Source of the DNA: Actinomycetospora chiangmaiensis DSM 45062
GTDB lineage: Bacteria; Actinomycetota; Actinomycetes; Mycobacteriales; Pseudonocardiaceae
Assembly (NCBI RefSeq): GCF_000379625.1
Contig: NZ_KB903247.1
Span: 124,001 to 188,000 of the forward strand
DNA: 64,000 nt
Reading direction: 5' to 3'
Shown one piece after another: positions 7,986-15,479 of this stretch. The notes beneath the pieces are model-generated. The model saw nothing but the letters and a program-made list of their open reading frames with translations, had not been told where the DNA came from and searched no databases. Position 1 is the first letter of the stretch. The number at the start of each line of letters is the position of its first letter. A program made the position numbers and the translations under genes.

Positions 7986-9589
7986 CGCGCGCCGACGAGG
8001 CTGCCGGTGAACGTGAAGCCCTCGTAGTCGTCGGCCACGACCTTCTCGAGGGTCCGTCGGTACCCGCGCACCCCTCCGACGTAGGGCATGAACACGCGCG
8101 GCTTCCCGGGGACCTCGGCGCCCATGTAGTACGACGCGGCCCTCGGGTAGAGCGTGGCCGCCGCGCGCTCGTTGACGTGCTCGACCCACTGCGCCTCGGC
8201 CTGCTCCGACGCCTCGATCTCGTCCGCGCCCTGCTGGGCCGCGTGGTCGATCAGCCCGGCGATCCAGTCGACGTGCGCCTCGATGGAGAGCAGCACGTTC
8301 GACAGCAGCGAGGGGCTGCCGGGACCGGCGATGACGAAGAAGTTCGGGAAGCCCGAGACCCCGACGCCGAGGTAGGTGCGCGGCCCGGCGTTCCAGTGCT
8401 CGCGCAGCGTCCGCCCGCCCCGCCCGACGATCTCGGGCTTGAGCAGGGCGCCCGTCATGGCGTCGAAGCCCGTGGCGAAGACGATGGTGTCGAGCTCGAT
8501 CTCCGCCGCCGTCGTCCGGATGCCCTTCTCGGTGATCCGCTCGAGCGGGGTGTCACGCATGTCGACGAGGTCGACGTTCTCCCGGTTGAACGTCTCGAAG
8601 TAGCCGGAGTCGACCGGGGGCCGCTTCGCGCCGAAGGGGTAGCCGCGCGGCATGAGCCGCTCGGCGGTCGCCGGGTCGTCCACCTTCGCGGCGATCTTCT
8701 CGCGGATGAAGTCGGCCGCGGTGTCGTTGGCCTGCTCGTCGAGCATGAGGTCGTAGAACGCGAGCAGGAAGCCGAAGCCCGCCGTCTGCCACTGCTCCTC
8801 GTAGAGCGCGCGGCGCTCCTCGGGGGAGGCCTGCACCGCGGACTGCTTGTTCGGCTTGAACCCCAGCCCGGAGGGCGACCAGCGCGCCCGCTCGCGGCGC
8901 TCGGCGTACGTGGCCTTGACCTCGGCGTCGCGCTCGTCGGAGAGCGGCGCGTTGTTGGCCGGGATGGAGAAGTTGGGCGTGCGCTGGAAGACGGTCAGGT
9001 GCTCCACCTGCCGGGCGAGCACCGGGATGAGCTGCGTGCCCGAGGAGCCGGTGCCGATGACGCCGACCCGCTGCCCCGTGAGGTCGACCTCCTCGTGCGG
9101 CCACGACCCGGTGTGCAGGATACGCCCGCGGAAGTCCGCCTGGCCCTCGAGCTCGGGCTGCTTGGTCACCGACAGCTGGCCGGTGGCCATGACGAGGTAG
9201 CGCGCGCTCCAGTCGCCCCGGTCGGTCGTGACGTGCCAGCGGTGGGCGGCCTCGTCGTACTCGGCGCGCGTCATCCGGGTGGAGAGGTGGACGTCGCGGC
9301 GCAGGTCGAAGCGCTCGGCCACGTGGTCGACGTAGCGGAGGATCTCCGGCTGGGTGGCGTAGCGCTCGCTCCAGCGCCACTCCTGCTCGAGCTCGGGGGA
9401 GAAGGACAGCGAGTAGTCGTAGCTCTCGACGTCGCACCGCGCGCCCGGGTAGCGGTTGACGTACCAGACGCCCCCCAGCCCGTCGTTGGCCTCGACGACC
9501 GCGACCTCGAGGCCGCGCTCGCGGAAGGTGTGCAGGGTGCGGAGCCCGGCGAAGCCGGCGCCCACCACGAGCATGTCGACCTGGCGCAT
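7982..9589 (-). CDS. Flavin-containing (Baeyer-Villiger type) monooxygenase
   Basis: A 535-residue class B flavoprotein monooxygenase. It shows the FAD-binding GAGFAG (residues 10-15), the BVMO fingerprint FRGRILHTGSWPH near residue 150, and the NADPH-binding GTGSSG near 178. Length and motifs match cyclohexanone/steroid monooxygenases, which insert oxygen next to a ketone to give an ester or lactone. A -10-like TAACCT stands 7 nt before the ATG, so the mRNA may be leaderless; operator site C lies just upstream. It is the first gene of an operon with an acyl-CoA synthetase. The ketone substrate is not known. Confidence 0.92.
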   Translation of the reverse strand: MRQVDMLVVGAGFAGLRTLHTFRERGLEVAVVEANDGLGGVWYVNRYPGARCDVESYDYSLSFSPELEQEWRWSERYATQPEILRYVDHVAERFDLRRDVHLSTRMTRAEYDEAAHRWHVTTDRGDWSARYLVMATGQLSVTKQPELEGQADFRGRILHTGSWPHEEVDLTGQRVGVIGTGSSGTQLIPVLARQVEHLTVFQRTPNFSIPANNAPLSDERDAEVKATYAERRERARWSPSGLGFKPNKQSAVQASPEERRALYEEQWQTAGFGFLLAFYDLMLDEQANDTAADFIREKIAAKVDDPATAERLMPRGYPFGAKRPPVDSGYFETFNRENVDLVDMRDTPLERITEKGIRTTAAEIELDTIVFATGFDAMTGALLKPEIVGRGGRTLREHWNAGPRTYLGVGVSGFPNFFVIAGPGSPSLLSNVLLSIEAHVDWIAGLIDHAAQQGADEIEASEQAEAQWVEHVNERAAATLYPRAASYYMGAEVPGKPRVFMPYVGGVRGYRRTLEKVVADDYEGFTFTGSLVGAR

Positions 9590-9620
9590 GGTCCCGAGGT
9601 TAGGTCGACCCCCCGACAAC

Positions 9621-9638
9621 GTCAACGTGAGTGTTGAC
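9621..9638. promoter_or_regulatory. Predicted operator, site C
   Basis: Perfect GTCAAC-N6-GTTGAC palindrome in the 69-bp gap between the divergent monooxygenase and crotonase genes. Candidate -10 elements sit on each side (TACCGT at 9647-9652 on +, TAACCT on -). Confidence 0.75.
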
Positions 9639-9658
9639 GGACGCGCTACCGTCCGGAC

Positions 9659-10549
9659 GTGGACTTCGAGCACCTGATCTACGAGAAGGAGGGTCGGATC
9701 GCGACCCTCACGCTCAACCGCCCGAACCGGGGCAACGCGCTGTGTCGCGCGCTGCGCGACGAGATGGACCTCGTCCTGGACGACCTCGACTCCGACGACG
9801 ACACCCGCGTCCTCGTCGTGAAGTCCAACGGCAAGAACTTCTGCACCGGCTACGACCTCACCGAGTGGGCCTACCTCTGGGGCACCGCCGAGACCCCGAG
9901 CCGGCCCGAGGACGCCCGCCCGCACCGGCGCGCGCCGATCTTCTCCCGGCGCGAGTTCCACGAGTCGCGCGAGCGCTGGATGCGGCTCTGGCGCATCCGG
10001 CAGGCGACCGTCGGCATCGTCCGGGGTGCCTGCGTCGCCGGTGGGCTCGACCTCGCGGGCGTGCTCGACATCGTCTTCGCCGCCGAGGACGCCCGCTTCG
10101 GTCAGCCCGAGGCGCGCACCATGGGCGAGATCCACATGTTCGGGATGTGGCCGGTCCACCTCGGGATGCGCAAGACCAAGGAGTGGCTGTTCACCGGCGA
10201 CGAGATGACCGGCGTCGAGGCCGCCGAGCTGGGTCTGGCCAACCGGGCCGTGCCCGCCGACGAGGTCGAGGCCGTCGCGTACGCCTACGCCGAGCGCGTC
10301 GCGAACGTGCCGCTCGAGATGATCTACGCGCACAAGGAGTCGACGAACCGCTGGTGGGACGCCATGGGCATCACCGCCGCGATCGCCGCCGCGAACGACG
10401 CCGACGCCATGGCGATCGCCGGCCCCGCGATGGCCGACTTCGAGCGCATCCAGCGCGCCTCCGGCGTCCGGGCCGCCGTCGAGGACCGCGACGCCCCGTT
10501 CACGGAGCACCGCACCTACTGGGACGCCTACCAGGCGTCCAAGGGCTGA
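9659..10549 (+). CDS. Enoyl-CoA hydratase/isomerase family protein
   Basis: Crotonase-fold protein, 296 residues. The N-terminal LTLNRPNRGNAL and the oxyanion-hole regions (KNFCTGYDLTE near 65 and RGACVAGGLDLAG near 125) are present. It would hydrate, isomerise or hydrolyse an acyl-CoA intermediate. It starts at GTG 9659 with no Shine-Dalgarno, but a TACCGT -10 ends 6 nt upstream, so a leaderless message is likely. The insert rich in charged residues around 75-110 and the C-terminal extension are longer than in standard short-chain hydratases, so it may be a specialised ring-cleaving or hydrolase member. Confidence 0.88.
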   Translation: MDFEHLIYEKEGRIATLTLNRPNRGNALCRALRDEMDLVLDDLDSDDDTRVLVVKSNGKNFCTGYDLTEWAYLWGTAETPSRPEDARPHRRAPIFSRREFHESRERWMRLWRIRQATVGIVRGACVAGGLDLAGVLDIVFAAEDARFGQPEARTMGEIHMFGMWPVHLGMRKTKEWLFTGDEMTGVEAAELGLANRAVPADEVEAVAYAYAERVANVPLEMIYAHKESTNRWWDAMGITAAIAAANDADAMAIAGPAMADFERIQRASGVRAAVEDRDAPFTEHRTYWDAYQASKG

Positions 10550-10603
10550 CCCTTCCCGACGACGGGTCGGTGCCAGGCTCCGCGACCCCTGGCCGCGAGG
10601 GCG

Positions 10604-10643
10604 ACGTGGGGCAGGTCCAGCGGTCGGTGGGCCTGCCCCACGT
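10604..10643. terminator. Bidirectional terminator hairpin
   Basis: A 12-bp perfect stem (acgtggggcagg / cctgccccacgt) with a 16-nt loop in the 109-bp gap between two convergent crotonase genes. There is no T-tract, as is common in actinobacteria. Confidence 0.7.
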
Positions 10644-10658
10644 GCGTCTCGCGCGGCG

Positions 10659-11426
10659 TCAGCGCCCTGACCAGCGCGGCGCGCGCTTTTCGGCGAACGC
10701 CCGCGCCCCCTCCTGGGCGTCCCCGGTGGCCTTGATCGCGACCAGCTCGGCCTCCTGGCGCGCCCACGCCTCGTCCACGGGCAGGTCGGCGGCGGCCAGC
10801 ATCCGCTTCGTCGCCGCCAGCGCTAGCGGGGCGTTCCGGGCGATACGTTCGGCGAGCTCCGTCGCCGCGGACACGGCCGACCCGGGGTCGACGAGCCGGT
10901 TCACCAGGCCCCACCCGTGGGCGTCCACCGCGGAGAACCGGTCGCCGGTCAGGGCCAGCTCCGTCGCCACGGCCCGCGGCACCCGGTGCGGCAGTCGCAA
11001 CAACCCGCCGGACCCGGCGATCAGCCCGATCCCCACCTCCGGCAACCCGAACACGGCCTCGGACGACGCGACCACGAGGTCGCACGCCAGCACCAGCTCG
11101 CACCCACCGGCCAGGGCGAACCCCTCGACGGCGGCGATCAACGGCTTCGCGGGCGGCGCCTGGGTGAGCCCGCCGAAGCCCCGGCCGGGCACCTCGGGGG
11201 CGTCGCCGTCGAGGAAGGCACGCAGGTCCATCCCGCTGCAGAACGTCCCGCCGGCCCCGGTGAGCACGCCGACCGCGAGGGTGGGGTCGGCGTCGAGGTC
11301 GTCCAGTGCCGCGGCGACCGCCCGGCTCATCGCCCCGTCGATCGCGTTGCGCTTCCGCGGGCGGTCCAGGGTGATCAGCAGGACCCCGTCGGTCGGCCGC
11401 TCCGTGCGCACACCGGTGCTCTCCAC
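10659..11426 (-). CDS. Enoyl-CoA hydratase/isomerase family protein
   Basis: A 255-residue crotonase of standard length, with LDRPRKRNAID, oxyanion-hole loops GTFCSGMDLRAFL (near 60) and VEGFALAGGCELVLACD (near 100), and the C-terminal AFAEKRAPRW tail typical of actinobacterial EchA proteins. It would act on 2-enoyl-CoA esters in beta-oxidation. It starts from GTG and is divergent from the SnoaL-like gene across operator site D, so it probably belongs to the same regulon. It ends at a hairpin shared with the convergent crotonase. Confidence 0.92.
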   Translation of the reverse strand: MESTGVRTERPTDGVLLITLDRPRKRNAIDGAMSRAVAAALDDLDADPTLAVGVLTGAGGTFCSGMDLRAFLDGDAPEVPGRGFGGLTQAPPAKPLIAAVEGFALAGGCELVLACDLVVASSEAVFGLPEVGIGLIAGSGGLLRLPHRVPRAVATELALTGDRFSAVDAHGWGLVNRLVDPGSAVSAATELAERIARNAPLALAATKRMLAAADLPVDEAWARQEAELVAIKATGDAQEGARAFAEKRAPRWSGR

Positions 11427-11456
11427 GCGGCCAGCCTGGACATCCCCGGACAGCTA

Positions 11457-11474
11457 GTCAACACTGGAGTTGAC
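11457..11474. promoter_or_regulatory. Predicted operator, site D
   Basis: Perfect GTCAAC-N6-GTTGAC palindrome between a leftward crotonase gene (start 11426) and a rightward operon (start 11490). Confidence 0.75.
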
Positions 11475-11489
11475 GACAGGGAGGTCACC

Positions 11490-12263
11490 GTGGACATCCA
11501 CCCGATGGGTGCGCTCATGCGGCGCTTCGTCGTGGACTGGCTCGACCGGGCGGACACCGGGGTCCCTCCGCAGATCATGGCGCCGGGCTACGCGATCGAC
11601 ATCGCCGGGGTGCAGATGCCCGGGCGCGACGCGTACCTCGAGGCCACGAGTGCGCAGCTCGCCCGCTTCCCGGGGCTGACGGTGACCGTCCACGACGCGC
11701 TCTACACGACCGACGGCCGGGCCGCCCTGCGCTTCACCGAGCACGGCGCCTCGGAGCGTGGCGGGTCCGCGGCATGGCGCGGCATCGGGCTGTTCCGGGC
11801 CGATGGTGGGTTCCTCGTGCACAACGCGACCGAGGAGGACTACCTCGGCCGGCGCCGCCAACTGCTCACCGGCACCCCCGACCCCGTCGACCCGCCGATG
11901 GTCGCGCCCTGGACCGAGCCGCCCGCGGACCCCGACGCCGACGCCGAGAAGGCCGTCCGCACCTGGCTCGACGACGGGGCGCCCGCGCAGCCGGGGATCA
12001 CCTGCGACGACGGGCTCACCCGGGCCGACCTGCTGGAGGCGGCGTCGGTCGAGGTCGACGCCCTCGTCGTCGCCGGGCGACGGGTCGCGGTGCACGGCGC
12101 GGCGCGCGGTCGCTACGCCGGCGGCCTGCCCGACGGTCCCGAGCCCGACGGTGCGGAGGTGACGCTCGGCCTCGCCGCGTTCCTCGACGTCGCCCCCGAC
12201 GGCACGCTCACGGGGCACGTCGTCCGCGACCGGCTCGGCGTCTACCGCGCCCTCACCCGATGA
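11490..12263 (+). CDS. SnoaL/NTF2-like protein with two related domains
   Basis: A 257-residue protein. The first ~125 residues (beginning VDIHPMGALMRRFVVDW) have the cone-shaped NTF2/SnoaL pattern, and a second NTF2-like domain begins around AEKAVRTWLDDG. NTF2-like proteins are often cyclases, isomerases or ester-binding proteins; no catalytic residues can be assigned here. It starts at GTG 11490 with gggagg upstream, right after operator site D. It heads an operon with an alpha/beta hydrolase and a hydroxyacyl-CoA dehydrogenase through 4-bp ATGA overlaps. Confidence 0.7.
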   Translation: MDIHPMGALMRRFVVDWLDRADTGVPPQIMAPGYAIDIAGVQMPGRDAYLEATSAQLARFPGLTVTVHDALYTTDGRAALRFTEHGASERGGSAAWRGIGLFRADGGFLVHNATEEDYLGRRRQLLTGTPDPVDPPMVAPWTEPPADPDADAEKAVRTWLDDGAPAQPGITCDDGLTRADLLEAASVEVDALVVAGRRVAVHGAARGRYAGGLPDGPEPDGAEVTLGLAAFLDVAPDGTLTGHVVRDRLGVYRALTR

Positions 12264-13399
12264 CCGCCCCCGGTGTCAGCGGTGGGCCTCGACGCACACC
12301 CGACGTCAGTGGTGGGCCACCGCTGACCGAGCCGGACCGTGCCCCCGATGTCAGCGGTGGGCCACGACGCACACCCGACGTCAGCGGTGGGCCACCGTTG
12401 ACCGGGGCGGAGGCAGCAGGCGTCGATGGCTCCCCTGACGCGTCCAGTGCGACGGATCGGCCATCGACGACCGCCGCCCCCGCAGGACACACGACGGCCC
12501 AGCTCGCCCCCGAGGCCGCCGACCTGCTGCGGCGGCTCACCGAGCTCGGCCTGCGGCCCTACGCCGAGGTGGGAGTCCTCGCCGCCCGGCACGCCGTCGA
12601 GGCGTCGCGCTGGATGCAGGGGGAGAAGGTCGCCGTCGCGACGACCGACCTGCTGGTCGACGGCGGGGCCGGCCGTCTCCCCGCCCGCGTCTACCACCCC
12701 GAGCCCGGCACGACGCTGCCGCTGACGGTCTGGTTCCACGGCGGCGGCTGGGTGACGGGCAGCGTCGCGAACGCCGACCGTCCGTGTCGCGCGATCGCGC
12801 GAGAAGCCCACACGACCCTCGTCTCCGTCGAGTACCGCCGCGCCCCCGAGACCCCGTTCCCGGGCCCGGTCGACGACGCCGAGGCCGCCACGCGCTGGGC
12901 GATCGAGCACGCGGCCGAGCTCGGCGCCGACCCGCACCACGTCGTCGTGGGCGGCGACAGCGCGGGTGGCACGCTCGCCGCCGCGGTCGCCCGACGGCTT
13001 CGCGCGGCGATCACCCGCCAGCTCCTCGTCTACCCGCCCCTCGCGCCGCCCGGCCCCGACGGCTACCCGGCGTACAACGAGGGCCACCTGCTCACCCACG
13101 CCGACATGGCGTGGTTCTGGGAGCACTACCTGTCCGGGCACGAGCCCGTCCCCGACGCCGCGCCCCTGCTCGCCGAGGACGGGGCCGGACTGCCCGCGGC
13201 ATCCATCGCCGTCGCCGGCTTCGACCCGCTGCACGACGAGGGCGTCGCGTACGCGGAGCTCCTCCGGGAGAACGGCGTCGACGTCGAGCTGCGCGACTGG
13301 CCGGACATGATCCACGGCTTCCTCGGCATGGGCGGCGAGCTGCCGCAGACCGCCGACCTCATCACGTGGATCGCCGAGAACCTGAGGAGGACGACATGA
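12260..13399 (+). CDS. Alpha/beta hydrolase (hormone-sensitive lipase family)
   Basis: A 379-residue HSL/GDSAG-type esterase. The oxyanion motif HGGGW lies near residue 160, the nucleophile motif GDSAGG near 232, an acid in GFDPLHDEG near 320 and the catalytic His in MIHGF near 352. It may cleave the ester or lactone made by the Baeyer-Villiger enzyme (inference). The first ~75 residues are unusual: a Pro/Gly/Thr-rich tract with the units VSGGPRRTPDVSGGPPLT repeated, encoded by a duplicated palindromic DNA segment. A normal HSL starts near residue 80, so the tract looks like a captured intergenic repeat. The start overlaps the previous stop (ATGA). Confidence 0.88.
   Translation: MTAPGVSGGPRRTPDVSGGPPLTEPDRAPDVSGGPRRTPDVSGGPPLTGAEAAGVDGSPDASSATDRPSTTAAPAGHTTAQLAPEAADLLRRLTELGLRPYAEVGVLAARHAVEASRWMQGEKVAVATTDLLVDGGAGRLPARVYHPEPGTTLPLTVWFHGGGWVTGSVANADRPCRAIAREAHTTLVSVEYRRAPETPFPGPVDDAEAATRWAIEHAAELGADPHHVVVGGDSAGGTLAAAVARRLRAAITRQLLVYPPLAPPGPDGYPAYNEGHLLTHADMAWFWEHYLSGHEPVPDAAPLLAEDGAGLPAASIAVAGFDPLHDEGVAYAELLRENGVDVELRDWPDMIHGFLGMGGELPQTADLITWIAENLRRTT
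12270..12412 (+). repeat. Tandem duplicated palindromic repeat inside a coding region
   Basis: Two ~65-bp copies, each bounded by gtcagcggtgggcc and its near-reverse complement gggccaccgctgac, separated by a short spacer. They encode the low-complexity N-terminus of the alpha/beta hydrolase. Confidence 0.75.
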
Positions 13400-14235
13400 G
13401 CGTCGCCGTCATCGGCGGCGGGACGATGGGCCGCGGCATCGCGTACGTGTTCGCCGCGGCCGGGCTGCCCACCACGGTCGTCGAGCCGGACCCGACCAGG
13501 GCCGAGGCCCTCGTCGGCGAACTCGCACAGCGCGCCCGCACCGGCGCCGAGCGCGGGAAGCTCGACCCGACGGCCGCCGAGCGCCTGCCCGACCTCCTGG
13601 ACGTCGTCGGGGACACCACTCGGCTCGCCACCGGGCTCGACCTCGTCGTCGAGTCCGTCCCCGAGATCCCGACCCTCAAGGCGGAGGTCCTGACGGCGGC
13701 CGAGGCGCGGGAGCCCCGCCTGCTCGCCTCCAACACGAGCTCGATCTCGATCGACGACCTGGCCGGGAACCTCGCCCGGCCGCAGTCGTTCCTCGGGATG
13801 CACTTCTTCAACCCGGTGTGGTCGCTGCCGCTGGTCGAGGTCGTCCGCGGCCGGGCCAGCGACGAGGCCGCGATCACCGCCGCCCAGGACTACGCGACGA
13901 CGATCGGCAAGGAGTCGATCGTCGTCCGGGACGTCCCGGGCTTCGCCACCAGCCGGCTCGACAACATCGCCGCGTTCGAGGCGATGCGAATGGTCGAGGA
14001 GGAGGTCGCGACGGCGGCGGACATCGACAAGGCCGCGGTGCTCGCCTACGGGCACCCGATCGGCCCGCTGCGCCTGTCCGACGTCGTGGGGCTCGACGTG
14101 CGGCTCGACATCGCACGGCACCTCTCGACCGTCTACGGCGAGCGCTACGCCGCCCCCGCGATCCTCGAGCGCCTCGTCGAGCAGGGCCACCTCGGGCGCA
14201 AGACGGGGCAGGGCTTCTACCGCTGGGACCGTTGA
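13396..14235 (+). CDS. 3-hydroxyacyl-CoA dehydrogenase family protein
   Basis: A 279-residue NAD-dependent 3-hydroxyacyl-CoA dehydrogenase. It has the Rossmann motif GGGTMGRGIA (residues 7-16), the signature HFFNPVWSLPLVEVV near 136, and the C-terminal domain ending GRKTGQGFYRWD. The reaction is oxidation of a 3-hydroxyacyl-CoA to the 3-oxo form. The length matches stand-alone FadB2/PaaH enzymes. The start overlaps the hydrolase stop by 4 bp. With the crotonases and the acyl-CoA dehydrogenase it completes a beta-oxidation set. Confidence 0.93.
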   Translation: MSVAVIGGGTMGRGIAYVFAAAGLPTTVVEPDPTRAEALVGELAQRARTGAERGKLDPTAAERLPDLLDVVGDTTRLATGLDLVVESVPEIPTLKAEVLTAAEAREPRLLASNTSSISIDDLAGNLARPQSFLGMHFFNPVWSLPLVEVVRGRASDEAAITAAQDYATTIGKESIVVRDVPGFATSRLDNIAAFEAMRMVEEEVATAADIDKAAVLAYGHPIGPLRLSDVVGLDVRLDIARHLSTVYGERYAAPAILERLVEQGHLGRKTGQGFYRWDR

Positions 14236-14258
14236 CGCCCTCCGGAGCCGCACCTACA

Positions 14259-14276
14259 GTCAACAGTGCTGTTGAA
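14259..14276. promoter_or_regulatory. Predicted operator, site E
   Basis: Dyad GTCAAC-N6-GTTGAa (one mismatch) just upstream of the acyl-CoA dehydrogenase. A -10-like TACAGT (14255-14260) overlaps its left half. Confidence 0.7.
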
Positions 14277-14288
14277 ACAGGAGGCGAC

Positions 14289-15479
14289 ATGGCCGACGGC
14301 ATCGTCAGGGACGACCTGCTCCTCGACACCGACGAGCGCAAGGCGCTGCGCGAGAGCGTGGCGAAGCTCGTGGGCAGTTACGGCCGGAGCTACTTCCAGG
14401 ACGTCACGAAGCGCGGGGCGCGTCCCGACGAGCTGTGGAAGGACCTGGGCGACGCCGGCTACCTCGGCGTGCACCTGCCCGAGGAGTACGGCGGCGGGGG
14501 CGGCGGCCTGACCGACCTCGCGATCGTCATCGAGGAGACCTCGGCCGCGGGCTGCCCACTGTTCATGCTCGTGATCTCCCCGGCCATCGCCGGCTCCCTG
14601 CTCGCCGCGCACGCGTCGCAGGCCCAGAAGGAGCAGTGGCTCGCGGGCGTCGCCGACGGCACGAAGCGCATCGCGTTCGCCATCACCGAGCCCGACGCCG
14701 GCACCAACACCCACAACATCACGACGACGGCGCACGCCGACGGCCCCGACGCCTGGCGCATCCGCGGGCAGAAGTACTGGACCTCCGGGATCGACGACGC
14801 CGACGCCGTCATCGTCGTCGCCCGGGGCACCGAGCCCGACGCGCGCGGGCGTCACCCGATCTCGATGTTCCTCGTGCCCACCGACGCCGAGGGCCTGAGC
14901 TTCCAGCCGATCGACTCGGCGCTGCAGATCCCGGAGAACCAGTTCACCACGTTCTTCGACGACGTCCGGGTCACCCGGGACGACCTCATCGGCGTCGAGG
15001 GCGCGGGGCTGCGCCAGGTGTTCGCGGGCCTGAACCCCGAGCGGGTCACCGCCGCCGCGCAGGCCAACGGCATCGCCCGCTTCGCGCTCGCCCGCGCCGC
15101 CCGCTACGCCACCGACCGCACCGTCTGGTCGACCCCGATCGGCGCCCACCAGGGCGTCTCGCACCCGCTGGCGAAGTGCTTCGTCGAGGTCCAGCTCGCC
15201 CGGCTCATGACGATGCACGCGGCGAAGCTCACCGACGAGGGCGCCGACCCGGCGGCCACCGGGAGTGCGTCCACCGTCGCGAAGTACGCCGCGGGCGAGG
15301 CGGCGGCCGCCGCGGTCGACCAGGCCATCCAGACCCACGGCGGGAACGGCCTGTCGAACGAGTACGGCCTGTCCGACCTGTGGTTCGCGGCGCGCATGTT
15401 CCGCACTGCGCCGGTGAGCCGCGAGATGGTGCTCAACCACGTCGCCCAGCACAACCTCGGCCTGCCCAAGAGCTACTGA
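14289..15479 (+). CDS. Acyl-CoA dehydrogenase family protein
   Basis: A 396-residue FAD-dependent acyl-CoA dehydrogenase of the usual length. The N-terminal helical domain is followed by AFAITEPDAGTNTHNI (flavin/substrate region, near 130), KYWTSG, and the C-terminal QTHGGNGLSNEYGLSDLWFA segment, with a candidate catalytic base in PVSREM. It would introduce the 2,3-double bond into an acyl-CoA. The ATG is preceded by caggagg and lies about 20 bp from operator site E. It starts the operon that includes an acyl-CoA synthetase and the TetR regulator. Confidence 0.93.
   Translation: MADGIVRDDLLLDTDERKALRESVAKLVGSYGRSYFQDVTKRGARPDELWKDLGDAGYLGVHLPEEYGGGGGGLTDLAIVIEETSAAGCPLFMLVISPAIAGSLLAAHASQAQKEQWLAGVADGTKRIAFAITEPDAGTNTHNITTTAHADGPDAWRIRGQKYWTSGIDDADAVIVVARGTEPDARGRHPISMFLVPTDAEGLSFQPIDSALQIPENQFTTFFDDVRVTRDDLIGVEGAGLRQVFAGLNPERVTAAAQANGIARFALARAARYATDRTVWSTPIGAHQGVSHPLAKCFVEVQLARLMTMHAAKLTDEGADPAATGSASTVAKYAAGEAAAAAVDQAIQTHGGNGLSNEYGLSDLWFAARMFRTAPVSREMVLNHVAQHNLGLPKSY

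Noticed and set aside
12270-12412. CRISPR array
   Set aside because: Only two units, no unique spacers and no cas genes; it is a coding tandem repeat.
1645-14276. Operators identified as KstR/KstR2 sites
   Set aside because: The half-site GTCAAC and the 6-bp spacer do not match the KstR or KstR2 consensus as I know them, so I left the regulator unnamed.
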